Assembly: GCF_001540865.1 (NCBI RefSeq)
Contig: NC_033628.1
Span: forward strand, 5,726,461-5,790,460
DNA from: Ananas comosus
Taxonomy: Eukaryota; Streptophyta; Magnoliopsida; Poales; Bromeliaceae
Direction of reading: 5' to 3'
Length of the DNA stretch: 64,000 nt
Position 1 is the first letter of the stretch. Each line of letters begins with the position of its first letter. A program made the translations under genes and the position numbers. The notes under the pieces were generated by a model that saw only the letters and a list, made by a program, of their open reading frames with translations, was not told the origin of the DNA and ran no database searches. This document shows positions 12,644 to 24,994 of this stretch, in pieces.

Positions 12644-12862
12644 GGGCGCCGTGCACCACCCCTATGCCCCTCCGCCGCCACCGCGCCCCTCCCGGGCAGT
12701 GGGCCCACCCTCTCCCCGTAGGGCGCCATGCACCACCCCTGCACCCTCCCCTGCCACCGTGCCCCTCCCTAGCAGCCGGCCCAACCTCTCCCCGTAGGGT
12801 ACCGCGCACCACCCCCGCACCCTCCCCTGCCACCGCGCCTCTCCCTAGCAGCGGGCCCTCTC
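12644..12862. repeat. 76-77 bp tandem repeat, about 3 copies
   Basis: Units start at 12644, 12721 and 12797. Each begins GGGCGCC (GGGTACC in the third), continues through a CACCACCCC core and CCCTCCCCTGCCACCG-like DNA, and the first two end CTCTCCCCGTA. The third unit breaks off in GGGCCCTCTCGG. It lies between the nested LTR-like block and the transposase gene, and resembles the C-rich DNA near 7600. Confidence 0.8.
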
Positions 12863-13658
12863 GGATGTTGGCAATGATGAGCCTGAGCTTGGATCTGATA
12901 CTGAAATGGATGATTTTGATGCAAAGCGAAACAAGGCGTTACTGCCGCGGAGAACCTTGGCAGTGAGCGCAAGTGCAGTAGCTAGTTCGTGCTAGAGTGC
13001 GTGACGGAGTTTTGATGATTCTTCTCTATTCTTTTGTTTGAATTTTCGTACAGTGCTGAATCTGCCAGGTACCTAGTTTGAATAATTAAATCTTCTTTCT
13101 TATTTATAAATTATTATTCAGTCAAGAAGGAAATTCAAATTCAAATTGAAATTAAAATTGAAATTGAAATTCAATTGCAGCCTCTAGTGCGTAATATTCA
13201 TTTGTGCAAATTAGTCCGATATCTTAGCATTTATTCACTACTGGCAAGTTCTTTTAGCCAGCATATTCAAATGTGCCGTACACCCAAAAGTGGGTGGGTG
13301 TAAATTCCCATCATATGATGTCCAAATTTTCAAATTAGTCTAATCACCACTTTTATTCCGCATCATATGATGTCCCATATTTGAATGTACAAATATTTCT
13401 CTATTCTAATTGAATTCGTGCTGTTGTCAAGATGTTAGTGAAGTAACTTTTTATTTTGCATCCACATCGCAATAAAAGAAGAGAAGAATTGAGTTTCTCG
13501 GCATCATATGATTGATCAATTTTGTGTTTGGAACACTTGTTATATCTCATATGAAAGTCTCTTAACAATTCATTATGTTCTATTATGTCGAGTTTATAAA
13601 TTTTATATTGCACTATATTGAATGCAAATGATCTTTTTATTTCAGTTATTTTTCTATA
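12863..13658. other. Region upstream of the TNP2-like gene
   Basis: AT-rich sequence with no gene. It presumably holds the 5' untranslated region of the transposase gene. An ATTGAAATT-type short repeat occurs near 13140-13170. No promoter motif can be assigned with confidence. Confidence 0.4.
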
Positions 13659-16600
13659 ATGGATAAAAGTTGGATGACCAAACCTCGAAATAGTGATGCA
13701 TATAAAAATGGAGTCTTACAATTTCTGGAATTTGCATTTTGTAATGCATCCTATAGTGGCAAAATAATGTGTCCATGTGTACGCTGTATTAATTGTTCAT
13801 TACAAAAATATGAGGATGCGAAGATACACTTGATATGTGATGGCTTTCTAAAAGGATATACTAGATGGATTTGCCATGGAGAGGATGCTTTATCTTTTAA
13901 TTCCCCCATTAATACTGCCACGTCTTCTTCAGCTTCTCAGTCTTTACATATGCAAGAAGCTTTACATGTGCAAGAGTGCATCCCAATTACCCAAAACTTT
14001 AGAAGATCAAATGACATACATGGACTTTTACATGATGCTATTGGCTTAGCCGGTGAACCAACTAATGAAACAAATGTACCAACTAACGAATTTGATGAAG
14101 GGGTGGGCCCAGAACAATCTACAGAAGAACCTCGCATGGAACAATCTAATGAAGAGACTAATGGAAATCATGATTTTCATAAACTACTAAAAGATGAAAA
14201 TGAAGAATTATATCCGGGATGTAAGACATTTTCAAAACTATCTTTTATACTCCATTTGTTCCATTTGAAATGTCTAAATGGTTGGTCGGGAGAATCATTT
14301 ACTATGTTGCTAGAGATATTGGCTGATGCATTTCGTGAAGGTACTTCAATACCCCGTTATTCATATGAAGCAAAAAAAATTATTAAGGCCTTAGGTCTTA
14401 GTTATGAAAAGATTCATTGTTGTCCAAATGATTGCATATTATTTCACGGTGAAAAAAAAAATCAGGAAGTGTGCGATGTGTGTGGGTAATCTCGTTGGAA
14501 AACTACTAGCACGGAAAATGATCACATTTCAAACAATGAAGAAAATACTTCTAACGCATCTGCCATACCAAAACAAAAGATGAAGATTCTGGTAAAAGTT
14601 TTGCGTTATTTTCCTCTTATACCAAGGCTGCAAAGGCTTTTTGCCTCTCCGAGAATATCAAATGATATAAGATAGCACAACGAGGGTCATAGGAAGGATG
14701 GGTTAATAAGACATCTTGCAGATAGTAAAATGTGGAAAGCATTCGATGAACGATATGTAGATTTCTCCTCTGATTCCCGCAATGTGAGGCTTGCTCTTTA
14801 TAATGATGGTTTCAATCCATTTCGAACAATGAGTACTACTTATAGTACATGGCCGGTTGTACTGGTTACATATAATTTACCACCTTGAATTTGTATGAAA
14901 CAATCATCTTTTATGTTATCGATGATTATTCCAGGTGAAAAATGTCCGGAAAATGATATTGATGTTTTTCGACAACCTTTAATTGAGGAATTTAAAAAAT
15001 TATGGGAGGGCGTTGAGACGTATGATGCTTCAAGCCAACAAAATTTCCATATGCGGGCTGCATTATTATGGACTATAAATGACTTTCCTGCATATGCAAT
15101 TTTGTCTGGCTGGAATACTAAAGGAAAGTTTGCATGTCCTCGTTGTGTGGAGCAAACACAATCTAGGTGGTTACGCCATGGAGGGAAGTATTGTTACATG
15201 GGTCATCGTCGTTGATTACTTGAGGGACATATATTTCGTTATCAAAAAGACATTTTTGATGGCACAGAGGAGATAAGGAGTGCACCTTTTCGGATAGCTC
15301 GTGTTGATATATTAAGGCAAATGCATGGCATGCAATTCAAATTTGGTAAACCACCTACAATAAATGACAAAGGAATAAATAGTAAGAGATCCAAAAAGAA
15401 GAGACAGACAAGAAATGATGACAATACAACAAGAAGCGAATGTCTTTCTACTTCAGAATCTAGTGGCGTATTGAGGTGGTGGAAAAAGAAAAGCATTTTC
15501 TTTGAATTACCATATTGGCAATATAATTTGTTGCGTCATAATTTAGATGTGATGCACATAGAGAAAAATGTGTTTGACAATTTTATTGGCACTTTATTGA
15601 ATCTTGACAACAAAACAAAAGACAATTCAAAAGCACGATTGGATTTAGTAGAATTGGGCATTAGATCGGAACTCCATCCCCAGGTACTTTGCTAATGGAA
15701 AGACAAGGTTACCTCCGGCTTGCTTCATGATGTCTAAAAAGGAAAAAAGAATTCTTTGTCAAGTTCTCAAGAATATTAAAACACCCGATGGTTATGCTTC
15801 AAATATTTCAAGATGTGTGAATGTTAACGACTGTAAAATTAGTGGTCTTAAAAGCCATGATTGTCATATTTTGATTGAGTATATACTACCATTGGCATTA
15901 AGAGCATCAAGCCCATCTAAGTAAGTGATCTCGATCGCAATTGAATTGGCCTTTTTCTTTAAATCATTATGTTCGAAGATGTTGGATGTCAATGAGCTTG
16001 ACAAAATACAAAGCCGCATTACACTTACTCTTTGCCACATGGAAAGAATCTTTCTACCCTCATTTTTCACCATTATGATTCACTTAATGATTCATTTTGT
16101 AGAAGAGGCAAGATTAGGTGGTCCGGTACAATATCGATGGATGTATTCTTCGGAGAGGTAAATATTAATTAATTACTTATTTCTTATTAATTTAATTATG
16201 CCTAATAAAGATATAAGCTGTCTTAACTTTTATATTCTTTATTATTTTAGGAACTTTGTACGAATGAAGTCATATGTACGTAATAGATCTCATCCTGAAG
16301 GGTCAATAGCTGAAGGATATATAGCCGAAGAATGCTTGACATTCTGTTCAAGATATCTAGATGATGTTGAAACAAGATTTAATCGACCCATAAGGAATCC
16401 CGATCCACCTAAAAACGGAACAGAAGGGTTATATTTATTTTCAAGTGCTGGTAGTCCTATTGGAAAGATTGAAAATATTATACTGGATGAACAATCATGG
16501 GTTCAAGCACATCGTTATGTACTTCGTCATTATGATGACCTTGAGCCTTTTCGCCAGTGAGTCAGAGTTATTTTACTTATTTTATTGATTCTTGAAATTT

Positions 16601-16990
16601 ATATATAAATTGAAATAGAACTAACTTTATTTGAATATAGACAATTTATTGATTCAGAAAAAAGAAAACGATGCCGTCATACGCGTTAAGCATGATGAAT
16701 TTGGTTTTACCCTTGTAAACTTTTCTCGCTTAATACATACCGGTGCAGAGTTGAAAGATGATCCTTATGTATTTTCATCACAAGTAGAACAAGTATTTTA
16801 TGTGCAAATACCAAAAGATGAGAATTGGTCTTCAGTGGTGAGAATTAAACCGAGAGATTTGTTTGCTATGGGTAGAGATTTGATGGATGACACTTTTGTA
16901 GTTCCCTCACATATTCAAACTTTAGATGAGAATGAACATCCAAATTGGATCAGAGTTAATGCAAATGAAGATGACAATGATGAAGCATAA
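13659..16990 (+). pseudogene. TNP2-like CACTA transposase, broken
   Basis: The family is the catalytic transposase of plant En/Spm elements. The first 276 codons are open from an ATG. An N-terminal transposase-associated domain (residues about 3-77) contains the Cys-rich motif MCPCVRCINC. The Transposase_21 core follows, with recognisable segments NLDVMHIEKNVFDN (about 15540-15582) and PPACFMMSKKEK. Next come a DUF4218-type segment (about 16040-16350, LGGPVQYRWMY) and a DUF4216-type segment (about 16700-16860, DEFGFTLVNFSRL). Damage: stops TAA 14487, TAG 14673, TGA 14886, TGA 15213 and TAA 15922, and a frameshift near 15690. One intron fits GT-AG rules at 16158-16250; another donor lies near 16558. 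The join at about 16630-16690 appears to lack the stretch that normally links the last two domains. It cannot give a full transposase. Confidence 0.85.
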
Positions 16991-17160
16991 TTTTTCTTAG
17001 CATTATTGAAATATGGCCATTTCTCATGCATGCATTTGATAAGTTTTCTTCTCAGGTTTGGTTGATGAATATAGTTTCACTCGATCTATATTTGGTTAAT
17101 ATAGTTTTATTATTTTGGATATGCTTGATTTACATGCTGATTGGTTGTCATATGTAGGAA

Positions 17161-18925
17161 TTACAAAATATCCTCGAGCTCTCGAAGATTGCGCAATTGC
17201 AATATTGTCACTTCTACCTCTCAAGATGACTTACAAGGTCAAGAACCAGTAGGAGAGGAGCAAGCAAGTACCATCTTACTCGGAAAGCCTGACAAATTCA
17301 AGTAACACCGAGATTGAAAATAATAATCAAAATGAGTTGTTTCTTTGGATCATTGGTAGGCAAAAAATTGATTTTTTTTAATTATGTTGAGTGTAAGCTT
17401 GATCTACTATTGAAAATAACATATTTAAATTTATTTCAAGTACAGATAAAAATTGACGTAAGAAGCGAGGAAGAACAACATTGGCAGATATGTGGAACCT
17501 TCTTGAAGGAGAAAGGATTGATGTGGAAGTTGATAAATACGGGGTTCCATGCACCTATGCAGGATCGGTCCTTGGATCATTTTTAGGAGTAATCGCGAAG
17601 AATGGAACGTTTGCTCCTTTAAATATTCCGCGGTGGGATAATCAAACATTTAATCCATTCAAAGAAAAAATGCTAAAGCATATTGAGGTTCTTTCATCTT
17701 TGCTTATTACTTTACTTTTTTGTTTGGTATGTTTGTAAACTTTTATTAGAATAGACTTTTAACATAAAGCTTTTTATTTTATGAGTAGGCGAAGTTTAGA
17801 TATTCCGAGGGAACAAGACATTGGGTGTTGGCATCATTGAACAAAAAAAAGAGAGATTATAAAAGTGAATTAAAAAGTGAATACTTTTCATATGACAAAC
17901 CGATCCAAGAATTAGTTAACAATGTGCCACTCGGTGTGATTAGAGATCAATGGACTAGTCTAATAGCACATTGGTCCACCGAGGAAAGTAAGGTATAAAC
18001 ACTTTATGTTTATAGCAATGTTGCTTAATTAGAGTGTTATATGTTCATTTTTTAAAAAGTCTTTATTTTTTATCATAGAACCTTTGTCGAGTTAATTCAA
18101 CTTCCACAAAATTGGCGAAGATGGCGCACACATCGGGCAGAAAAAGTTATGCAAGGAAGCGAAAGGAAATGGTAATAGCTTGACATATAAATTCTTTTAT
18201 TTTAAATAATGAGTCATTATCTTTATCATTTAGAAATCATTATTTACAATTATATATAGGAAATTGCTCTTGGCAAAGAACCGAATCGGCTAACTTTTTG
18301 GGAGGTAACTCATAAGAAAAAGAATGGAAATTTTGTGAATGAGGATGCGGAGAAAAGTTTGGTAAGTATAATTTTCTATCGCATAGTTATATTTAATATT
18401 CATAAAATTATGACATAGTAATTTTTTTTCTCAAATTGCTAATAGGATGCAGCACGTGCAAAGTTTGTTACACTTTAACAAAGTTCTGAATCTGACACGA
18501 ACAAACTAATGGACAAAGCCTTTCTAGATATCATGGGCCCTGAACATAATGGACGTGTGAAAGGCTTAGGGTTGGGACCTACGCTAAGATTATATTATGG
18601 CATGAAGCATATTAATTTACCCACAACAAGCGAATCAAGAGAAGGCCAACCAGGATAAGTAGAAAAGCTTAAAGAAGAAATGCAAGAGATGCGAGATGAA
18701 TTGCATCGACTTAAAACACTATTTTCGGATACAATATTGCTCAATTCTCGAGTAAGCGAAAATTTTATCCTCAACAAATTTTATTGATTTTTTCATATAA
18801 TTAATAATATCTATATTGTTTGATTCTTTTAGGTGGTTGCGGCCAATAATAATTTGACTGATGCACTTTCTCCGAACAATCATTCATCGAATGCGAGTCA
18901 CGAGCCTACAAATGGAGGACATTAA
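17161..18925 (+). pseudogene. TNP1-like plant transposase (Ptta/En/Spm family), broken
   Basis: This is the second CACTA gene, a DNA-binding accessory transposase. Plausible exons with GT-AG borders are about 17446-17687, 17789-17992, 18079-18171, 18260-18361, 18446-18751 and 18833-18925, with a possible first exon from 17161. Exon products contain LADMWNLLEGERIDVE, then GSVLGSFLGVIAKNG, and LTFWEVTHKKKNGNFVNEDA, which match the conserved core of this family. A predicted coiled coil (VEKLKEEMQEMRDELHRLK) lies near the C-terminus, followed by a final exon ending at TAA 18923. Two in-frame stops in the exon at 18446-18751 (near 18476 and 18656) break it. It lies about 170 bp downstream of the TNP2-like gene on the same strand, as in other CACTA elements. 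Confidence 0.75.
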
Positions 18926-19261
18926 AAAAGCTAATTAATTTTGTGTAAACAATTGACAACTCAAGTGTTGGCTAGTTTTGGAAGTGTTTAAACTTTTTAT
19001 TACATATGTTGCTACTTTCTATACTAGATATTGAATGAGGTCATGTTTTGGATTATACAATATCTTGAATGATGAATTTTTTGTGAATATCAACTTTTTT
19101 TCGTATTGAAAATTATTTTGCTTGTGTTACTAATGTATGTTGTAAATTAAATGTTAAGTTTGATGTGCATTATTATTTGAGTAATATGTTTGTCAATGAA
19201 ATTGTAATGTTATGTGCAACAAATAATTATTTAATTAAAATTTTTCATGCTATTTCTTACG
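18926..19261. other. CACTA 3' region, AT-rich, no gene
   Basis: AT-rich DNA between the last TNP1 exon and the subterminal repeats. It probably holds the 3' end of the transposase transcript. No clear signal can be singled out. Confidence 0.45.
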
Positions 19262-19708
19262 TAAAAGCTGTTCAAACCGCCTCTAAGTATTATTAGTTTG
19301 CTTACCTATAGAGGCAGTAGCAACCGCCTCTAAAGAGCAAGCTGTCTCCAAATAAAATAGTAGAGGCGGTTTTGCTTAGTGGCGGTTTAAACCAACTCTA
19401 TAAAATAATAATGTTAAAGGCGGTTTAAACCGCCTCTATGATACGACATTAATAGCGGCGGTTTAAACCGCCTCTATGTTATTAGGAAATAAAAATTGAA
19501 TTATAAAAAAATAAATAAATAATTATATTGAGGTGGTTCAAACCGCCCCTACCGGACCGCTTCTATCATTCCTCGGCGGCCGGTCAAACCGCCTCTACGT
19601 CCGTAGAGGCGCTGTCTATGCCGGCGGTTTAGTGGCGGTCGTTGGAACCGCCTCTACAATTCGTACGATCGCTAAAAACCGCCTCTACAAGCAGTTTTTC
19701 CTATAGTA
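19262..19708. repeat. CACTA right-end subterminal repeats
   Basis: About eight copies of ACCGCCTCTA, plus inverted copies (TAGAGGCGGT), lie within about 430 bp. Some are paired into GGCGGTTTAAACCGCC palindromes. In the family, such repeats are the binding sites for the TNP1/TnpA-type protein. The left end (6905-7020) has fewer and more degenerate copies (CTCTGTAGAGGCAG, CCACCTCTACGG). Confidence 0.9.
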
Positions 19709-20740
19709 ACTTTAATTAGTTTTTTATTATAAATGAATTTTGGCTGGCTAATTTTATCTTTTATCATCAGATTTAGATGAATATAACACATTTTGTTGTT
19801 TTCGTATATCTTCATCTATGTCGTATTTTTATTCTAATGTATTACTATTGTGTTATGAACCGAATACGTGGTGATACTAACTGGATCACGTTGTTGACAA
19901 AATCAAGTATTCCTTTGAGATCTAATCCGGTTTCTAAACTGACCCTCGAGTGCACCACTACTGATTCAAGTGACTCAGTTGAGAAGGGATCAGCTCAATC
20001 GAGTTCTTTCGCCAAATATTCACAAGTGAATCGAAAAGGTAAGCTTGGCTGAAAGAACCGAGCTATTTATATTGATGAACAGCATGATGACAAAGAATGA
20101 TAGGGAATTAAAATCTACTCCTACAAGAACTCTCAAAACCAAAGGAAAAGCTCAACTAAGCTCTTAAAAAAAAGAAACTAAACTCTTAGAGAAAAGTAGT
20201 AAATTATCCCTAGAAAGACTATAGATGTTGAAATTAAAAGAAAATTGAAATTGTTTTGGTCTCTTGTTCGAGTGAACGACTTTTATTATAGATATGCCTT
20301 TTCCATTTATAATAGGAAGTTTTTCTACCTTCAGTATTGTGTGATCATATCGTGAAGGGTTTTTCGACCACGTTCTTTTTTCTTCGGGATATACTATGGT
20401 CGATTACTTGCTGGCCACGAAACTCCCCCTCCACGTCTTTAATTGTTCCCGCCTAAACTATCTTCATTTCAGGCATTCTTTCGTTGGCTCCCGGTGCACC
20501 GCATGTCACCTTTTGTTTTGTCCACCCTGTCTAGTTACGTAGACCGAACCGTTTACTTTGTGGCACTATTTTTTCTTCGCCAATAATGCCACCAGGCTAT
20601 CTTCCGAATAGATATTTTGGATGACTGACATTGCTTAATTAACGGCTAGGATCAACCATACTTTGATCAATGGTCAAGACTTACCAGACTTTTTGGTCAC
20701 ATTATTCCTTCGCTCGGTGGCCTCGATTGGCCATCCCTTT
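19709..20740. other. Unassigned DNA between CACTA and LTR F
   Basis: One ORF of 91 codons (19777-20052, plus) has no recognisable domain. The rest is low-complexity and AT-rich. This may be the oldest local sequence or a decayed element; I see nothing that decides it. Confidence 0.4.
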
Positions 20741-20949
20741 TGTAACATACCGAAACTTCAGTAAGCTATATCGGACTTTAGTCAAATTGACTAAAGCGTG
20801 CAAAAGGAATAGTTGGGCAAAGTCCATCTAACATTCCAACAGTGTTGGAAAGGTCAAAAATGAGTTCCAAAAGAGTTAGAAAGGTTTTAGCATCGATTGG
20901 CGCGAAATAGAATAAAAAAAAGATGCAAAACTAAAGTCTAGGCATTGTG

Positions 20950-21064
20950 TTACCGGTTTAACATCAAAAGTGTACCGATACAAAGCAGCAACCTGAGAGA
21001 GGTAGCTCTCAGGTTTGAGTGAAAAGGCTGTTAAACCGGTGACACCCCTAGTTTGTACCGGTAC
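20950..21064. repeat. ACCGGT cluster in LTR F
   Basis: Three ACCGGT sites, the last inside GTACCGGTAC, about 100-210 bp upstream of the TATA-like box. Confidence 0.7.
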
Positions 21065-21159
21065 AGTGCACCGTGGACCACGGAAAAAGGCTGTTGAATC
21101 AGTGACAGGATTTCGTGTAGCGGTACAGTGCACCGTGGACCGCAGGCGCAGCCTGCTGC

Positions 21160-21168
21160 ATATATAAA
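21160..21168 (+). promoter_or_regulatory. TATA box of LTR F
   Basis: ATATATAAAG is followed within about 60-110 bp by a CT-rich leader. The same box is conserved in inverted orientation in F'. The transcription start is inferred, not seen. Confidence 0.5.
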
Positions 21169-21713
21169 GATTGGGAGGGCTTTTTGGCTATTGTTACAAC
21201 TTGTAAAAGGCCCCAACACCTCTCCCCCTCTTGTTCACAGCAGCCAAAACACCTCAACCCCATTTCTCTCCCTCTCTATCTCTAACAACATGCTCCAAGG
21301 TGGATTTTGGAGGAGATCAAAAGGAGGATTTGGAGGTTTTGGAGCTTTGGGAGGATCAAGAGCTCACCTACAAGGAGGAGCTTGTTGAGTTCATGGGCTA
21401 AGGTAAGGTTTCTTATGAGATTGATGTTAGGGCTTGGTTTTATGCCCCAAATCTTTTGGATTTGATCTTCTTACATGTGTAGAAATCTAGTAGAGATTAT
21501 AGAACACGTGGAAAACCATGTTTGCTCAAGTGCTCTCTTGGTGGATTTCTAGGGTTTGTTCTAAACACCCTAAGAATGGTTTAGATGCTTCTAGATGAGC
21601 TTCTAGATGTTGAACAAGCTCTCTTTTGCTTGTTCTAGAGATCAAAATCAAGGATTGAGCAAAGGGCATTGTTAAACCACCGGGATGCAAATTGCCAATT
21701 TCCGTCCCTCGAT

Positions 21714-22451
21714 ACAAGGCGTTCGCTTAAGCTCGATTCTTCATGCACCAACGCCGCGAATTTTAGACGAGAAAATATAGAGAGATGAAGAAAAGATTTT
21801 AAGAGAAAAAAGGACGAGTTTCTCGTCACTAGCAACACCATGAATGTTGCTTGTGTGGGTGGTCGCTGTAAGGAAGAACTATACTTTCTACTATAGTCAA
21901 CATCTCAATATAGCATACCACTAATTCAACATCAGACGCTCCAAATCGACTTATCATTCGCCGGAACTCCTGAATATCCTTTGAGCTTCAAATTCTGACA
22001 GTCATTTTGGCTTTGCTTAACATTTACACCAGAAAATTAATATTTCAGATGTTCGACCCCGTTGGTCACCGAAAAGCTGTATCCAAACTAGCAATCTTAT
22101 CAACTACTTTCCGATTTATCTCACTCACGGGTGCAAGAATAATATGAAAACTTAAAATTCTAGGCCTCATAAAAATATTTCTGACTTACCTCACAGTTTT
22201 TCATAATTTCTAGACACTTTGTGCATTTTCGCTAATATTATCTGCCCCGTTTCACACAAGAAATCTAATATTCTGTTTTGGCTTCCGATATCAGCACAAG
22301 GTCCATTCTTTACAACTTATATTTCAAACTTCTTTCTAATCCAATAAATAATAGTATCTTCAATACTATTTTTATTAATCTTCTTTTATATAAAATCGCA
22401 AGATTACATCCAATCCGATACATCATAATTTAGAAGTTCTGTAATCCTACA
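21714..22451 (-). mobile_element. D-family LTR fragment, copy 1 (indel-rich)
   Basis: About 740 bp that run in direct repeat with 24240-24973, ending in the same ATCCTACA border. It differs from copy 2 by many scattered one-base insertions and deletions. It abuts copy 2 at 22451/22452 with no internal region or LTR start between them. Confidence 0.6.
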
Positions 22452-24973
22452 ATATAATACATACACAATCGATAACTACAACGAGAGCACAATCAGTGCA
22501 AACAACCAAGAGGAAGATACAAGTATAGAACATACAAGTAATGATAAAGAGAGGAACATCTATCTATTACATTCATTCAGCCTTTATAATACAACTTGAT
22601 TATACATTAAGCTTCTAAACATAATATAAAGCTTACATCTTCCAAAATATAAACATTAGCTTACATTCATTCCAGAATATCTCACATCCTATACATCATC
22701 TACTCTCAAAGCATATAAAGCTGACTCTAATGCAGAAATAGGAAAGTAAACTAATGCAACTAGGGCGCTAGGCCCTTACCGCGATCCTCGCCGTGTGAAC
22801 TCGCGCTCGGCCCTGTAGTAAAATGGGGGTGAGAACTAACTTCCTTAGTTCCCGGTGGGTTCGGCCGCCGACTCCGCCGATCTCCCCACTAGGTCCAAGT
22901 AGGCACCAGTAGATAATCGATAGATAGATAGATAAGGAAAGCGGTAAATGACAGGAGCAAAGCTACGCTACTATGCCCAATCATAAATATATGAATGCAT
23001 GTACAATGAAATAGATAAACAACTAACCCATTATCATGTCCAAAGGTAAAGCTATTTATTCGTTCATCAATCTCATTTACTTGTCATTAATCTCATGGCT
23101 TACCCGAAGGCTGGCCTACAGCTCACTAGCCATCTCGACGCGTAGGGAGAATTAACTCATACTACGAAACCGATACCGTCTGGCGGGGCCAAAATAGGCA
23201 ATCCCTTGGGACCCAAAATAGGCAATCCCACGTGACCAACTCCGGAGCACACTACTTGTGTGGGGCTTCCATCACAAGATTTAAAAACAGACCGTGAGCA
23301 TGATCCAATCCTCGTCTCGAGAATACCCTATCCTCTAGGGTTACAATCATCATATAGTCCATAAGTTTCATATACACTACGAGTCACATATGTCACTTGT
23401 TCTTTTGTTTACTATCTACTAGATGCCACTCGTTCTTTACAAGTTTCCAATGCAATAGCCAATACATTACTAAATTTCCATCCACACTTATCATCTCATT
23501 ATAGGGTTCCACATCACATATATAAACCTCAAGCATGCTAGATATAAGTACTAAGCCAAATACATTATTCTACTAAAGAACATGCAAGGTATAGGACCAA
23601 ACCATCATTTATAACCCTATAATGCAAGATGTCAATATGCAATTTGATCAATATAAAACTTAAACATAAAAGGGAGCCCAGTTGCTTCGGGATGGACACC
23701 ACCAACCTTTTATCGCGTTCTGATTGCTCGTCGTCACTCGCAATCGGCCTCCCGCGGCGCGCGTGGTCCGGTTCAGGCCAAACTCTTGTGCGACCACCCG
23801 AATGGCCACCAATTCACGATCCGAAAATTAAACGTCTTCGGTTATGTGCCACGATACTTCAAATCCGTTTTCATGAGTATACGATGTCGCCTCGGCCCTC
23901 CAGGCGGAAACGAAGCCTAAACGACCGTTTCTTTAATAACTTTACAACGGCTCGACGAATCGCCGAACCGACTTCGCCAACGCGTTCGTTTACCTTGCAA
24001 TTAGGTTTACGAAGGGTCAAATTGGATCAAACCCTCACATATTGAAAAATCTCATTTTTGAGCCCTAACATGCAATTACCCCCAAATAATCCAAATTAAA
24101 TGGAGCAACATGCTAAGAATGCTCATTAGAGGCTACTAGAACTCTTAAAGCTAAGGATTAAGCCAAATCCCAAAAGCTTACCCCAATGTGAACGCCGCAA
24201 CGAAAACACGTCGCTCCAACGGGTGCATGAATGCTCAATCCGTCGCCTCCAACGCGTTCGCAAGCTCGATCTCCACCAACGCCGCGAATTTAGACGAGAA
24301 ATATAGAGAGATGAGAGAGATATTTAGAGAGAAAAAAGGGAGAGTTTCTCTCACTACACCATGAACGTGTGCTTGTGTGGGGTGGTGGTCGGCTGTGAAG
24401 AGGAAGAAGCCTAGTAGCTTCTACTTATAGTCAACACCTCAATAGTAGCATACACTATTCACATCAGGCAGCTCCAAATCTGATATCTTTTGCCGGAACT
24501 CCCTGAATATCGGTTTGAGCTCAAATCTGATAGTCATGTTTGGCTGTGCTTAACTTTACGAAAGAAATTTTAATCTTTCAGTTTCGACCCCGTTTGGTCA
24601 CCGAAACCTGTACCGAACTGCAATCTTTATCAGATAGCTTTCGGATTTTATTTCTCAATCTACGGGTGTCAGAATAATATGAAACTTTAAATCTAGCCTC
24701 ATAAAAATATTTCTGACTTATCCTCCAGTTTTCATAATTTTCTTACACTGTGTATTTTCTGCTAATTTATCTGCCCCGTTTCACACAGAAAATTCTAAAT
24801 ATTCTGTTTTCGCTCCGATTTCAGCACAGGTCATTTCCAACTTATATTTCACTTCTCTAAATCCAATAAAAATAGTATCTCATACTATTTTTTATTTATT
24901 TTCCTTTTTATATTAAAATCCGCATATTACATCCCACCGTAACTTCATAATTTTAAAAGTTCGGTATCCTACA
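22452..24973 (-). mobile_element. D-family LTR, copy 2 (gypsy type)
   Basis: On the minus strand the LTR starts TGTAGGATACCG at 24973. It contains the conserved CGCCTCGGCCCTCCAGGCGG block (23888-23907), a (GATA)n microsatellite near 22920, and a 'ctccgccgatctccccactagg' segment near 22873. Its outer end (the TGTCACGCC terminus and about 120 bp) is missing. The adjacent purine tract shows it is the 3' LTR of a minus-strand element lying to its right. Confidence 0.7.
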
Positions 24974-24994
24974 TCCTCCCCTCCTTAAAAAGTG
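24974..24994 (-). other. Polypurine tract of the D element
   Basis: On the minus strand AAGGAGGGGAGGA abuts the LTR start. Next to it lies TTTCGAGGACGAAA, a 5-bp-stem hairpin motif that recurs beside the tracts of elements C and E and is typical of plant Del/Tekay-type gypsy elements. Confidence 0.6.

Larger units (their letters stand above)
6905..19708 (+). mobile_element. CACTA (En/Spm-type) transposon, decayed, about 12.8 kb
   Basis: The left terminus GACTACAGGAAAAAGC and the inverted right terminus TACTATAGGAAAAACTGC share ACTAYAGGAAAAA. In both, the outermost base of the expected CACTA is changed. Inside are subterminal copies of ACCGCCTCTA, a TNP2-like gene and a TNP1-like gene in the same orientation, which is the usual layout of the superfamily. 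A clean 3-bp TSD is not visible (TAC versus ACT). Both genes carry stops, so this copy should be immobile unless helped in trans. A long LTR-like block (about 7915-12530) probably inflates its left half. Confidence 0.85.
20741..21680 (+). mobile_element. LTR F, left part (gypsy type)
   Basis: It starts TGTAACATACCG and matches, in inverted orientation, the end of LTR F' at 36676 going left to about 35740. It contains the GTACCGGTAC palindromes, a TATA box and a CT-rich leader. Homology to F' stops near 21680, where D-family LTR sequence takes over. About 300 bp present in F' are missing before F resumes at 28668. No polypurine tract precedes 20741, so it is a 5' or solo LTR. Confidence 0.7.
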
